Below the pieces are notes generated by a model. That model saw only the letters and a program-made list of their open reading frames with translations. It searched no databases and was not told the origin of the DNA. This document shows, one piece after another, positions 9,004-16,502 of a stretch of DNA of 64,000 nt. The translations under genes were made by a program, and so were the position numbers. Source of the stretch: Tessaracoccus aquimaris (GTDB lineage: Bacteria > Actinomycetota > Actinomycetes > Propionibacteriales > Propionibacteriaceae); contig NZ_CP019606.1 of the NCBI RefSeq assembly GCF_001997345.1, positions 310,001 through 374,000 on the forward strand, in the 5' to 3' direction. Position 1 is the first letter of the stretch. Each line of letters opens with the position of its first letter.

Positions 9004-9360
9004 GGTGGTGTGGATATCGGTTGAGCAGCATTGTGGGTTCGTTGTGCGACACGCCGTGGTTCGTGGCTGATTCGGCGATCGAGTGTGGACTACTGCTCAA
9101 ACGTTGGTCGCGGCGGGCGAGGGGTCTGGCGTGGTGGTGTGGACATCGGTTGAGCAGCATTGTGGGTTCGTTGTGCGACACGCCGTGGTTCGTGGCTGAT
9201 TCGGCGATCGAGTGTGGATTGCTGCTCAACGTTGGTCGCCGCGGGCGAGGGGTCTGGCGTGGTGGTGTGGACATCGGTTGAGCAGCATTGTGGGTTCGTT
9301 GTGCGACACGCCGTGGTTCGTGGCTGATTCGGCGAACGAGTGTGGACTACTGCTCAACGC
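9004..9360. repeat. Three tandem 128-129 bp repeats, each containing an 82-bp palindrome-ended unit
   Basis: Three near-identical copies have left arms GTTGAGCAGCA at 9020, 9149 and 9277. Right arms end at 9101, 9230 (TGCTGCTCAAC, perfect complement) and 9358. Each copy can fold into a hairpin closed by 8-12 pairs. The roughly 46-bp spacers (GTTGGTCGC...GTGTGGACATC) are also repeated. There are no spacers of varying sequence, so this is not a CRISPR array. The copies lie between the DUF559 gene and tRNA-Thr. They could be REP/BIME-like elements or a structured RNA. Confidence 0.9.
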
Positions 9361-9559
9361 GACTCCCGACGCAGGGGTGTCCCAGGTCGAACGGCCCCGA
9401 TCCAGGCGTCCCGGCCATTGCCGGCGCTGGGCGTACCTCGGCAGCAATGGTCCGCGTCGCGCAACGACTTGCCAATCATGCTCAAGGATCCACAGGCCCA
9501 CCGCCCTGGGGCGGCCGGGCAGGGCCGGATCGGGCGGCGGGAGTGTGTGGAGGCCCGAT
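9359..9559. other. Intergenic stretch without a gene
   Basis: About 200 bases between the tandem repeats and the tRNA-Thr promoter. Short frames exist on both strands but none has a ribosome binding site or recognisable sequence. I see nothing else here. Confidence 0.5.
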
Positions 9560-9587
9560 TTGTGAAGCCCGGGAATCCTCGTATATG
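9560..9587 (+). promoter_or_regulatory. Predicted promoter for tRNA-Thr, tRNA-Met and rpmG
   Basis: TTGTGA (9560-9565) and TATATG (9582-9587) with 16-base spacing, ending 15 bases before tRNA-Thr. No other promoter-like sequence is obvious before rpmG, so the three may be co-transcribed. Confidence 0.45.
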
Positions 9588-9602
9588 GTTGGTCGTCGGC
9601 TG

Positions 9603-9675
9603 GCCCCTATAGCTCAGTAGGCAGAGCGTCTCCATGGTAAGGAGAAGGTCTGCGGTTCGATTCCGCATGGGGGCT
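9603..9675 (+). tRNA. tRNA-Thr (GGT)
   Basis: 73 nt. The acceptor GCCCCTA pairs with TGGGGGC, the anticodon loop is ATGGTAA (anticodon GGT), and the T arm is GCGGTTCGATTCCGC. Discriminator T at 9675. Confidence 0.95.
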
Positions 9676-9680
9676 CTGTT

Positions 9681-9706
9681 CATCTCGCGGCACCACCCGC
9701 GGGATG
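9681..9706 (+). other. Hairpin between tRNA-Thr and tRNA-Met
   Basis: CATCTCGCGG (9681-9690) pairs over ten positions (one G-U) with CCGCGGGATG (9697-9706) around CACCAC. No T-run follows, so it is more likely a processing or spacer stem than a terminator. Confidence 0.5.
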
Positions 9707-9713
9707 AACTCCT

Positions 9714-9789
9714 GACGGGGTAGCTCAGTCGGTAGAGCAAGCGGCTCATAATCGCTGTGTCGCGGGTTCAAGTCCCGCCCTCGTCACCA
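9714..9789 (+). tRNA. tRNA-Met (CAT)
   Basis: Acceptor GACGGGG pairs with CCTCGTC, the anticodon loop is CTCATAA (CAT), the T arm is GCGGGTTCAAGTCCCGC, discriminator A at 9786, and CCA is encoded to 9789. The fully paired first acceptor position suggests the elongator rather than the initiator form. Confidence 0.93.
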
Positions 9790-9832
9790 AAAACCGGCTC
9801 AGAAGCGCTCACTAGCTAAAAGGAACAGCGAA

Positions 9833-10003
9833 ATGGCTAAGAAGTCTCAGGACGTACGTCCCAAGATCACGCTCGCCTGCACCGAGTGCAAGGAGCGCAA
9901 CTACATCACGAAGAAGAACCGCCGTAACGATCCCGATCGTCTCGAGCTGAAGAAGTTCTGCCCGCGCTGCCGCGTGCACCAGCTGCACCGCGAGACCCGC
10001 TGA
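9833..10003 (+). CDS. rpmG: 50S ribosomal protein L33
   Basis: 56 aa, beginning [19 protein letters not shown]. Two CxxC pairs (CTEC near residue 16, CPRC near 45) make this the zinc-binding form of L33. The [20 protein letters not shown] core is typical. AAAGGAAC lies eight bases before ATG 9833. It sits downstream of two tRNAs and upstream of the dehydratase pair and murB, a gene order common in actinobacteria. Confidence 0.95.
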   Translation: MAKKSQDVRPKITLACTECKERNYITKKNRRNDPDRLELKKFCPRCRVHQLHRETR

Positions 10004-10023
10004 ACCTCGCAACGTCTTCACCA

Positions 10024-10050
10024 ACGGCCGTCCCTGACAGGGGCGGCCGT
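10024..10050 (+). terminator. Hairpin terminator after rpmG
   Basis: ACGGCCG (10024-10030) with CCC pairs with GGG and CGGCCGT (10044-10050) around TGACA, 20 bases after the rpmG stop. The T-run is weak (TGT). Confidence 0.65.
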
Positions 10051-10078
10051 TGTCGTGTGCCCGCGCTAGGGTGAATCC

Positions 10079-10503
10079 ATGCCGATCACGCCCGAGCACG
10101 TGGGCCGCACCTACCCACCCGCTGCGCCCTACATCGTCAGCCACGCCAAGATCGCCGAGTTCGCGCAGGCGCTGCGCGACGACAACCCGGCCTACTTCGG
10201 CGACACCCCGGTCGCCCCGCCGACCTTCGCGGCCGTCATCGCCGCGCAGGCCTGGGAGGCGCTGTTCGGCGACCCTGAGCTCGACCTCGCGCTGAACCGC
10301 ACCATGCATGCCGACCAGGGCTTCACCTACCGTCGCCCCTCGTGCCGGGCGACGCCGTCGTGGCGACCCTCAGCATCGAGAAGGTCCGCAACCGCGGCAA
10401 CCTCGACATGGTCACCATCCTCGTCGACCTCGCCGTCGACGGCGAGAGCGTCTGCGAGGCGCGCTCGCAACTCATGCACACGAGGGGAGAGGCCGATGCC
10501 TGA
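10079..10503 (+). CDS. FAS1-like (HadA-type) dehydratase domain protein, apparent frameshift
   Basis: About 141 aa if corrected. The N-terminal half (VGRTYPPAAPYIVSHAKIAEFAQALRDDNP-like, then TFAAVIA) is the hot-dog fold 'FAS1_DH_region' seen in HadA-type non-catalytic dehydratase subunits. At about 10336-10339 the frame shifts. Adding one C to the CCCC run gives the expected continuation RPLVPGDAVVATLSIEKVRNRGN and a stop at 10501-10503, eight bases inside the MaoC gene. Uncorrected, the frame runs on into the MaoC coding sequence, which is an artefact. It probably pairs with the next gene as a heterodimeric (R)-hydroxyacyl dehydratase. Confidence 0.75.
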
Positions 10504-10903
10504 GTTCACCGTCGGACAGGAACTGCCTGAGCTCCGCGTCCCCGTCACCCGTTCCACGGTCGTGCGCTACTCCGGCGCCTCCACCGACTTCAACGAGATC
10601 CACTTCTCCGACCGGCACGCCCGGGCGATCGGCCTGCCCGGCGTCGTCGCGCACGGCATGTGGACGATGGGCGCAGGCCTCAAGGTCGTCACCGACGCCG
10701 TCGGCGACCCCTCCCGGGTGCTGAGCTATTTCGTGCGCTTCACCCGGCCTGTCCTCGTTCCCGACACCGACGAGGGCGCCGAGGTCATCTACTCGGCGAA
10801 GGTCACCGAGATCGCCGAAGGCGTCGCGAAGATCGCGATCACCGCCACCTGCGGCGACGAGGCAGTCCTCGGCGCTGCCCGCGCGGAGGTGAGCGTTGTC
10901 TAG
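10496..10903 (+). CDS. MaoC family dehydratase (HadB-like)
   Basis: 135 aa hot-dog protein with the hydratase-2 motif YSGASTDFNEIHFSDRHAR (catalytic Asp/His pair, D..N.IH) near residues 22-40 and GVVAHGMWTMG. It hydrates or dehydrates (R)-3-hydroxyacyl thioesters and needs a partner such as the HadA-like protein just upstream, with which it overlaps by eight bases. In mycobacteria the equivalent pair acts in FAS-II; without evidence of mycolate synthesis here the substrate is open. Confidence 0.85.
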   Translation: MPEFTVGQELPELRVPVTRSTVVRYSGASTDFNEIHFSDRHARAIGLPGVVAHGMWTMGAGLKVVTDAVGDPSRVLSYFVRFTRPVLVPDTDEGAEVIYSAKVTEIAEGVAKIAITATCGDEAVLGAARAEVSVV

Positions 10904-11978
10904 CTGCAGCATCGACCGCTTCGACGTGCCCTCCGAGGAGCCGTCGATCAGCGACTCGACCCGCCTGGCCGACCACACCACGATCCGTGTCGGCGGCCCG
11001 GCCGACACCTTCGTGGTCGCCGAGACCGAGGCCGAACTCATCGACGCCGTCACAGAATGCGACGAGCGGGGCACGCCCGTGCTGGTGCTCGGCGGCGGCT
11101 CCAACCTGCTTGTCTCGGATGCGGGCTTCCCCGGTACCGTCATCCGGCTCGCCTTCGCGGGCATCAAGGCCGACGTGTCGACGTGCGGCGGCGCCGCCGT
11201 GCGGGTCGGGGCGGGCGCCAACTGGGACGACTTCGTCGCGGACGCCGTCGACCAGGAGTGGAGCGGCATCGAGACCCTCTCGGGGATCCCCGGGAGCGTC
11301 GGCGCGACCCCCATCCAGAACGTCGGGGCCTACGGAAGCGAGGTCGCACAGACCATCACGTCCGTGCGCACCTGGGACCGCCAGGCCCGCACCCAGAAGA
11401 CCTTCGCGCTGGTCGACTGCGGCTTCGGCTACCGCACGTCGCGGTTCAAGCGGGAGCCGGGCCGCTACGTCGTGCTCGAGGTCGGCTACCAGTTCACGCT
11501 CGGTTCGCTCGGCCAGCCGATCGCCTACGCCGAGTTGGCCAACCGGCTCGAGTCGAAGGTCGGCGCCCGGGTTCCTTCCCGACTGGTCCGCGAGACGGTG
11601 CTGCAGATCCGGGCGAGCAAGGGCATGGTCCTCGACGCCGCCGACCACGACACGTGGAGCGCCGGGTCGTTCTTCACCAACCCCATCCTGGACGCCGATG
11701 CGGCGGCCGCGCTGCCCGACGACGCGCCCCGTTTCCCGACGGCCGACGGCCGGGTCAAGACGAGCGCGGCGTGGCTCATCCAGCACGCCGGGTTCGCCAA
11801 GGGCTTCGGCAACGAGCGCGCCAGCCTCTCGACCAAGCATGTGCTTGCGCTCACCAACCGGGGCAGCGCGACGGCGAACGACCTTGTCGCGGTGGCACGC
11901 GAGGTCCGCGACGGCGTGGCCGAGCGATTCGGCGTTGCGCTGGTGCCTGAGGTGAACCTCGTCGGGGTCGAACTGTAG
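10896..11978 (+). CDS. murB: UDP-N-acetylmuramate dehydrogenase
   Basis: 360 aa. FAD-binding residues lie in the N-terminal domain (LADHTTIRVGGPADTF, then VLGGGSNLLVSD). PGSVGATPIQNVGAYG is the family signature, and GSFFTNP holds the catalytic Ser. The C-terminal KTSAAWLIQHAGFAKG and VPEVNLVG (catalytic Glu) complete a type I MurB. It reduces UDP-GlcNAc-enolpyruvate with NADPH in peptidoglycan synthesis. The start is TTG 10896, placed seven bases after GGAGG and overlapping the MaoC gene by eight bases; the in-frame upstream alternatives meet a stop. Confidence 0.93.
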   Translation: MSSCSIDRFDVPSEEPSISDSTRLADHTTIRVGGPADTFVVAETEAELIDAVTECDERGTPVLVLGGGSNLLVSDAGFPGTVIRLAFAGIKADVSTCGGAAVRVGAGANWDDFVADAVDQEWSGIETLSGIPGSVGATPIQNVGAYGSEVAQTITSVRTWDRQARTQKTFALVDCGFGYRTSRFKREPGRYVVLEVGYQFTLGSLGQPIAYAELANRLESKVGARVPSRLVRETVLQIRASKGMVLDAADHDTWSAGSFFTNPILDADAAAALPDDAPRFPTADGRVKTSAAWLIQHAGFAKGFGNERASLSTKHVLALTNRGSATANDLVAVAREVRDGVAERFGVALVPEVNLVGVEL

Positions 11979-12063
11979 AACCTCAACCTCAAGTTGAGAA
12001 CCTTTCCCCGCCGCGTGGCGGTCGGTAGCCTCACGCGGAAGACACACCTATCGGGGAGTTCCC

Positions 12064-13254
12064 ATGCGTTGGATCAAGGCTGCCGCAGGCGCGGCCGCAG
12101 TCGCGTTGTGCATGAGCCTTGCGGCTCCAGGACAGGCCCAGGCGGTGACCGTGCAGGACGACTTCATCGCGAAGTTGGTCGGCCCCGCCCAGGAGAACGA
12201 GCGCCGCACAGGGATCCCCGCCTCGGTCGCCATCGGCATGGCGGCGCTGGAGACCGGCTGGGGCCGCTCCTCGATGACGGGCAAGGTCACCGTCGACGCT
12301 GGCCTTCCGACGCAGAAGATCTACGACGTCAACACCCTGTTCAACATCAAGTGCACCAGTTACGTGTCGCCGCACCAGACCGGCTGCGTGCCGATCCGGA
12401 CCGCAGAGTACCGGCCCGACGGCACCGCCTACTTCATCACGGCCGAGTTCCGCACCTACAAGAGTTGGGGCGACTCGCTGCTCGACTACGGGCGACTCCT
12501 GACAAGCAACTCGCGCTATGCCAAGGCCTTCAACTTCAAGGCCTACCCCGACCAGTTCGTCACCGAGGTGCGGGCGGGCGGCTACGCGACCGACCCGAAG
12601 TACGCCTCGCAGGTCATCAACATCATGCAGAAGTACGGCCTGTACAAGTACAACCTGAACAAGGCAGGCACCGGCTTCCCGGTGACCCCGACCCCGAAGC
12701 CGACCACCAGCCCGACGCCGGCGAAGCCGACGCCCACCCCAGCCAAGCCGACCCCCACCCCGGTGAAGCCGACGCCCACCCCGGGGAAGCCGACGCCGAC
12801 CAAGCCGGCGCCGACCCCCACCAAGCCCGCGCCCTCGAAGCCGGCCCCGTCGAAGGTCACCCTGCCGACCTACGCCTCGGGTAGCCGCGGTTCAGGCGTC
12901 CGCTCGGTGCAGAGCCTGCTCAACGCCAACGGGGCCAAGCTCAAGGTCGACGGGATCTACGGAAAGCTGACCGTCAACGCGGTCAAGGCCTTCCAGAAGA
13001 AGCACAAGATCACCCAGACCGGGAAGGTCGACGCGGCCACCTGGTCGAAGCTGCTCCCCACGCTGAGCCGCGGCTCCCGCACCGCCAGCGTGCGCGTGCT
13101 GCAGACCGAGCTTCGCGAGGCAGGGCACCGGATCGCCGTCGACGGCATCTACGGTCCCGCCACCGAGAAGGCCGTGCGGGCAGTGCAGGCCGCCAAGAAG
13201 GTGAGCGTCACGGGCAAGGTCGACCTGGCCACCTGGTCCAAGCTGATCGGCTGA
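12064..13254 (+). CDS. Secreted peptidoglycan hydrolase: glucosaminidase domain plus two peptidoglycan-binding domains
   Basis: 396 aa. Signal peptide at 1-27 (ends AQAVT). A mannosyl-glycoprotein endo-beta-N-acetylglucosaminidase (FlgJ/LytG-type) domain covers about 32-195, with the catalytic Glu in AALETGWGRS and a YKSWGDSLLDYGRLL segment. A Pro/Thr/Lys linker of PTP repeats covers 203-262. Two PG_binding_1 repeats follow at about 268-330 and 335-396, each with VDGIYG and TGKVD..TWSKL. It probably cleaves glycan strands outside the cell during growth or separation. The gene is monocistronic and converges with the amidohydrolase gene two bases later. Confidence 0.88.
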   Translation: MRWIKAAAGAAAVALCMSLAAPGQAQAVTVQDDFIAKLVGPAQENERRTGIPASVAIGMAALETGWGRSSMTGKVTVDAGLPTQKIYDVNTLFNIKCTSYVSPHQTGCVPIRTAEYRPDGTAYFITAEFRTYKSWGDSLLDYGRLLTSNSRYAKAFNFKAYPDQFVTEVRAGGYATDPKYASQVINIMQKYGLYKYNLNKAGTGFPVTPTPKPTTSPTPAKPTPTPAKPTPTPVKPTPTPGKPTPTKPAPTPTKPAPSKPAPSKVTLPTYASGSRGSGVRSVQSLLNANGAKLKVDGIYGKLTVNAVKAFQKKHKITQTGKVDAATWSKLLPTLSRGSRTASVRVLQTELREAGHRIAVDGIYGPATEKAVRAVQAAKKVSVTGKVDLATWSKLIG

Positions 13255-13256
13255 CC

Positions 13257-14420
13257 TCAGAGCGCGTCGACGGCCGCGGCATAGCCGCCAGCGAAGGCGA
13301 CGGCGGCCAGTTCGATGGCGTCGCGGCCGGGCAGGTAGGCGCCATGGTGCAGGCCGACGCCGTTGATCCGGCCGGTGCCCACGAAGCACATCAACGACGC
13401 CGTCGCGGTGCCGTACTCGGCGAAGTCGTCTGAGCCGCACGAGCGGAACGGCGTCTCGGCGACAGTGACGCCGAGGCCGGAGAGGTGATGATCGGCGCGG
13501 CGCACCAGCCCCGGGTCGTTGACCAGCGCAGGGCCGCCCGTCACGAACCTCGTGGTGGCCGTCGCGCCGCGCCCCGCTGCGACGCCCTCCGCGGTGCGCG
13601 CGATGGCGCCGTGCAGGAGTTCCCGGTCGGACTGGTGAAAGGCGCGGATGGTGCCTCGGCAGCGAGCCGTGTCGGGGATCACGTTGGGTGCGGTGCCTCC
13701 GGAGATCTGCCCGAACGACACCACGGTCGCGTGCAGCGGGTTGATCAGCCTGCCAGGGAGCGACGAGACCTCCCCGATGATCGCCGCGAGGGCCGTGATG
13801 GGGTCGACGGCGAGGTGCGGATACGCCCCGTGCGCGGGTGAGCCGGACACCACGATCTCGAACGAGTCGTAGGCGGCATTGACGGCGCCCGCTCCGGTCG
13901 AGACGATCCCCGCCTCGATGCCCGGCTGGACGTGCACGCCGATCATGGCCTCGATCTCCTGTTCCTCGAGCAGTCCGGAGGACACCACGTCGCCCGCTCC
14001 CGGGGGCGTCACCTCCTCGCGCGGCTGCAGGATCGGCACGACCGCGGCGGGCAGGTCGAGCCCGCGGGCGGCATTCAGGAACGCCCACAGCGCCGCCATG
14101 TGGACGTCGTGGCCGCAGGCGTGCATCACGCCCGGCACCCGCGACTCCCACTCGACGGCGGTCACCTCGCTGACGGGAAGCGCGTCAAGTTCGGCGCGAA
14201 GGCCGACGGCCGGGCCGTCGGGTCCGGTGCGGCTCCAGGCGCCGGTCGCCGCGATCGGCGTCCAGCCGAGCCAGTCGAGGGAGCGCGTCATGGTGTCGCG
14301 GGTGTCGGTCTCCTGGCCGCTCAGCCGCGGCTGGGCATGCAGCGTGCGCCGGAGCGCGGCGGCCTGCGGCAGGATCTCGGCGATCCCCACCTTCAGCGCG
14401 CGCAGCAACTCGGACGTCAT
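13257..14420 (-). CDS. M20 family amidohydrolase/metallopeptidase
   Basis: 387 aa from ATG 14420. Metal-binding HACGHDVHM near residue 95, the PREEVTPPGA catalytic Glu pair near 130, SGSPAHGAYPHLAVDPI (dimerisation domain) near 190 and a final GxHHGAYLPGR place it with IAA-amino-acid/N-acyl-amino-acid hydrolases of the AbgB/HipO group. Substrate unknown. An extended upstream frame to 14522 lacks family similarity and is ignored. Confidence 0.87.
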   Translation of the reverse strand: MTSELLRALKVGIAEILPQAAALRRTLHAQPRLSGQETDTRDTMTRSLDWLGWTPIAATGAWSRTGPDGPAVGLRAELDALPVSEVTAVEWESRVPGVMHACGHDVHMAALWAFLNAARGLDLPAAVVPILQPREEVTPPGAGDVVSSGLLEEQEIEAMIGVHVQPGIEAGIVSTGAGAVNAAYDSFEIVVSGSPAHGAYPHLAVDPITALAAIIGEVSSLPGRLINPLHATVVSFGQISGGTAPNVIPDTARCRGTIRAFHQSDRELLHGAIARTAEGVAAGRGATATTRFVTGGPALVNDPGLVRRADHHLSGLGVTVAETPFRSCGSDDFAEYGTATASLMCFVGTGRINGVGLHHGAYLPGRDAIELAAVAFAGGYAAAVDAL

Positions 14421-14653
14421 GGGCGAGAGCCTAGTCACAAACCGTGACGAAGCGCCGGCCGTCTTGGGGCGGGTCGCGGACCCTTCGACAAGCACGGGGA
14501 CCGTTTGAGAGGGCTCGGGCACCGGTGAAGGCCCAAGGGGCCCGTGCGTCGGAGGTGGTCGAGACGTCCGAGCCCCGCTGCGGACGCCGACGTTAAGGTG
14601 GCATGTGGGGGAGGCACGTGAGCCTCCACGACCAAGCCCGACGGAGGAGAAGC

Positions 14654-15169
14654 ATGAGGGTTGTTGCGATCGCGGCGGTGGCCGACAACGGTGTGATCGG
14701 CTCCGGAGACGACATGCTGTGGCATATCCCGGAGGACTTCAAGCGGTTCAAGCGGGTCACCACCGGCAACACGATCATCTTCGGGCGCCGCACCCAGGAC
14801 CAGATCGGCCTGCTGCCGAACCGGCGCATCATCGTCGTCACCCGCGACGAGAACTGGCGCCACGACGGCGTCGAGGTGGCACACTCCGTCACGGAGGCGC
14901 TCGACCTGGCCGCACAGACCCCCGAGAGGATCTGCTTCGTGGGCGGCGGAGCCCAGATCTACCGCGAGGCGTGGCCGTACCTGACCGAACTCGACCTGAC
15001 CATCGTGCATCAGAGCCCCGACGGAGCGGCGACGTTCCCCTACGTCTCCCCGGACGACTGGACCGAGGTGTCCCGCGAGCAGCACGTCGGCTACGACTTC
15101 GTCCAGTTCCGGCCGACCCCAAGGGGTGAAGTTGTGAACACCCTCCCCGCGGAGGGCTGGCGGGCCTAG
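14654..15169 (+). CDS. folA: Dihydrofolate reductase
   Basis: 171 aa. It opens VVAIAAVADNGVIGSGDDMLW, with the active-site Asp in the W-x-I-P-E-D motif (WHIPEDFKRFK), NTIIFGRRT and FVGGGAQIY (NADPH-binding GG). It reduces dihydrofolate to tetrahydrofolate. No thymidylate synthase gene is adjacent. GGAGGAG lies seven bases before ATG 14654. Confidence 0.92.
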   Translation: MRVVAIAAVADNGVIGSGDDMLWHIPEDFKRFKRVTTGNTIIFGRRTQDQIGLLPNRRIIVVTRDENWRHDGVEVAHSVTEALDLAAQTPERICFVGGGAQIYREAWPYLTELDLTIVHQSPDGAATFPYVSPDDWTEVSREQHVGYDFVQFRPTPRGEVVNTLPAEGWRA

Positions 15170-15208
15170 CATTCCCCGATCGGGTCATCAACGGGGAAGG
15201 ACGCAGAG

Positions 15209-15374
15209 GTGTCGGCGCAGATCCTGGTCATCGGGGCCGGTCCAGCTAGGTCGGCGATTGCCCGCGCCCTCCGCGAGAGGGGACTCGCCTACGACCATGT
15301 CGAGCGCAACGCCGGACCCGGCGGCGTGTGGGACATCGACGCGCCCGGCACGCCCATGTACGAGTCCGTCAGCG
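15209..15374 (+). pseudogene. Flavin-containing monooxygenase, N-terminal remnant
   Basis: About 55 residues from GTG 15209 show the FAD-binding start of an FMO: ILVIGAGPARSAIARALRERG, then YDHVERNAGPGGVWD and GTPMYES. The frame then loses all similarity where the convergent gene ends (15369). Only one eighth of a normal 450-aa enzyme remains, and the dinucleotide motif GAGPARSA is altered from the usual GAGPSGL. I read it as a deletion remnant. Confidence 0.7.
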
Positions 15375-16328
15375 GCCGACGGGGTGCGGTGAGCGGCGCT
15401 CGTCGGAGACTAGAGCGTTGATGGTGCGGGCTGCCGACGCGGCATCGTCTGTGGTGAAGATCACGGTGGTGCCGTCGGAGAGCAGCAGTCGCACCCCGGC
15501 GCCGCGGCGGAAGGCGAACCGCAACCCGTTAGGGCTCACGCGCACGCCGTAGCCTCCCAGTTGCATCGGGGAGACGTCGGTCACCACGTCGGCGCTCTCG
15601 ATCTCGTCGAGCCGCCAGGAGAGCCTCGGCCAGCCGAACAGCGACGTGGCGCTCACCCCGGCGCGGTCGGCCAGCACCCTCCAGAGGCAGCCACCCAACA
15701 TCCCCAGCCCCATCACGGCGCCGACGGTGACGGCAATCGGCCACGCTTGGGGATCGACGATCAGCATGGTGGCGACGACAACCACCGGCAGAGCGAGCAC
15801 CAGCAGCCAGGCGCCGCCCAGGTCGAGCCTGGTCGTCCAGGTCCGTGGCGCCGACCGGTCGACCGAGGGCAGGAAGGTCGCGACGGGCCGCGGAGGAGAC
15901 TTCGGCACGGCCAGCGACGTCAACGCGCCGACGGCGAGGGCACCGACCAGCCCCAGCGCGATCCACCAGCCTGGGTCGGTGCGCGGCGTCGTGTCGCCGA
16001 CCTGTGTGACGGTCGAGGAGGCGGCCGCGAGCGGCACAAGCGAGCCGACGCCCGCGACCAGGGACGCGGTCAGCCGCGGGCCCTCGTGGAGTCGCCTGAA
16101 CACGAGCGTGAAGACGACCGCAAGCAGCGCGGTGATCCCGACGGAGAAGAACAGGAACCGGAACGCGTCCACCTTGGGGGACAGCGTCGGGCCGTCCATG
16201 CCCCAATGGGTGACGATCTCGGCGGGGAGGCGATCGAAGACCATCAGGATCGCGGAGACCGCGAGCCCGTGGACGAGCAGGGCCACTGCACAACCGGTGA
16301 CGACGGCGCGGACGGTGCGACCGGACAT
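15369..16328 (-). CDS. DUF1648-domain membrane protein
   Basis: 319 aa with about six membrane segments: TM1 near 10-30, then pairs near 55-75, 88-105, 125-145, 178-195 and 200-218. The N-terminal FDRLPAEIVTHWGMDGPTLSP is the DUF1648 motif (also in SdpI-like and BlaR-like proteins). The C-terminal soluble part looks PH-like. Function unknown. A single gene with no evident operon. Confidence 0.75.
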   Translation of the reverse strand: MSGRTVRAVVTGCAVALLVHGLAVSAILMVFDRLPAEIVTHWGMDGPTLSPKVDAFRFLFFSVGITALLAVVFTLVFRRLHEGPRLTASLVAGVGSLVPLAAASSTVTQVGDTTPRTDPGWWIALGLVGALAVGALTSLAVPKSPPRPVATFLPSVDRSAPRTWTTRLDLGGAWLLVLALPVVVVATMLIVDPQAWPIAVTVGAVMGLGMLGGCLWRVLADRAGVSATSLFGWPRLSWRLDEIESADVVTDVSPMQLGGYGVRVSPNGLRFAFRRGAGVRLLLSDGTTVIFTTDDAASAARTINALVSDERRSPHPVGR

Positions 16329-16502
16329 GCCTCAAGTATCCACCCGACCTTCCCGCCGCGACTGTGGGGAGGCTGTGAAACGGAGCCGCATCGGGACGGT
16401 CCGAAAATGCCGAAATGGCGCGACTAGGAGTCGCGCAGCCCGCCGCGAATGCACCTCTCGGAACCCCGCTGAAACCACCGGATCCGGGGTTAGCATCCTC
16501 CT

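Noticed and set aside
9004..9360. CRISPR array
   Set aside because: The repeats are 128 bp long and the spacers are themselves repeated; no cas gene is nearby.
10079..10903. Fused two-domain dehydratase
   Set aside because: The fusion exists only because a missing base lets the first frame run into the MaoC gene; the middle 60 residues are nonsense.
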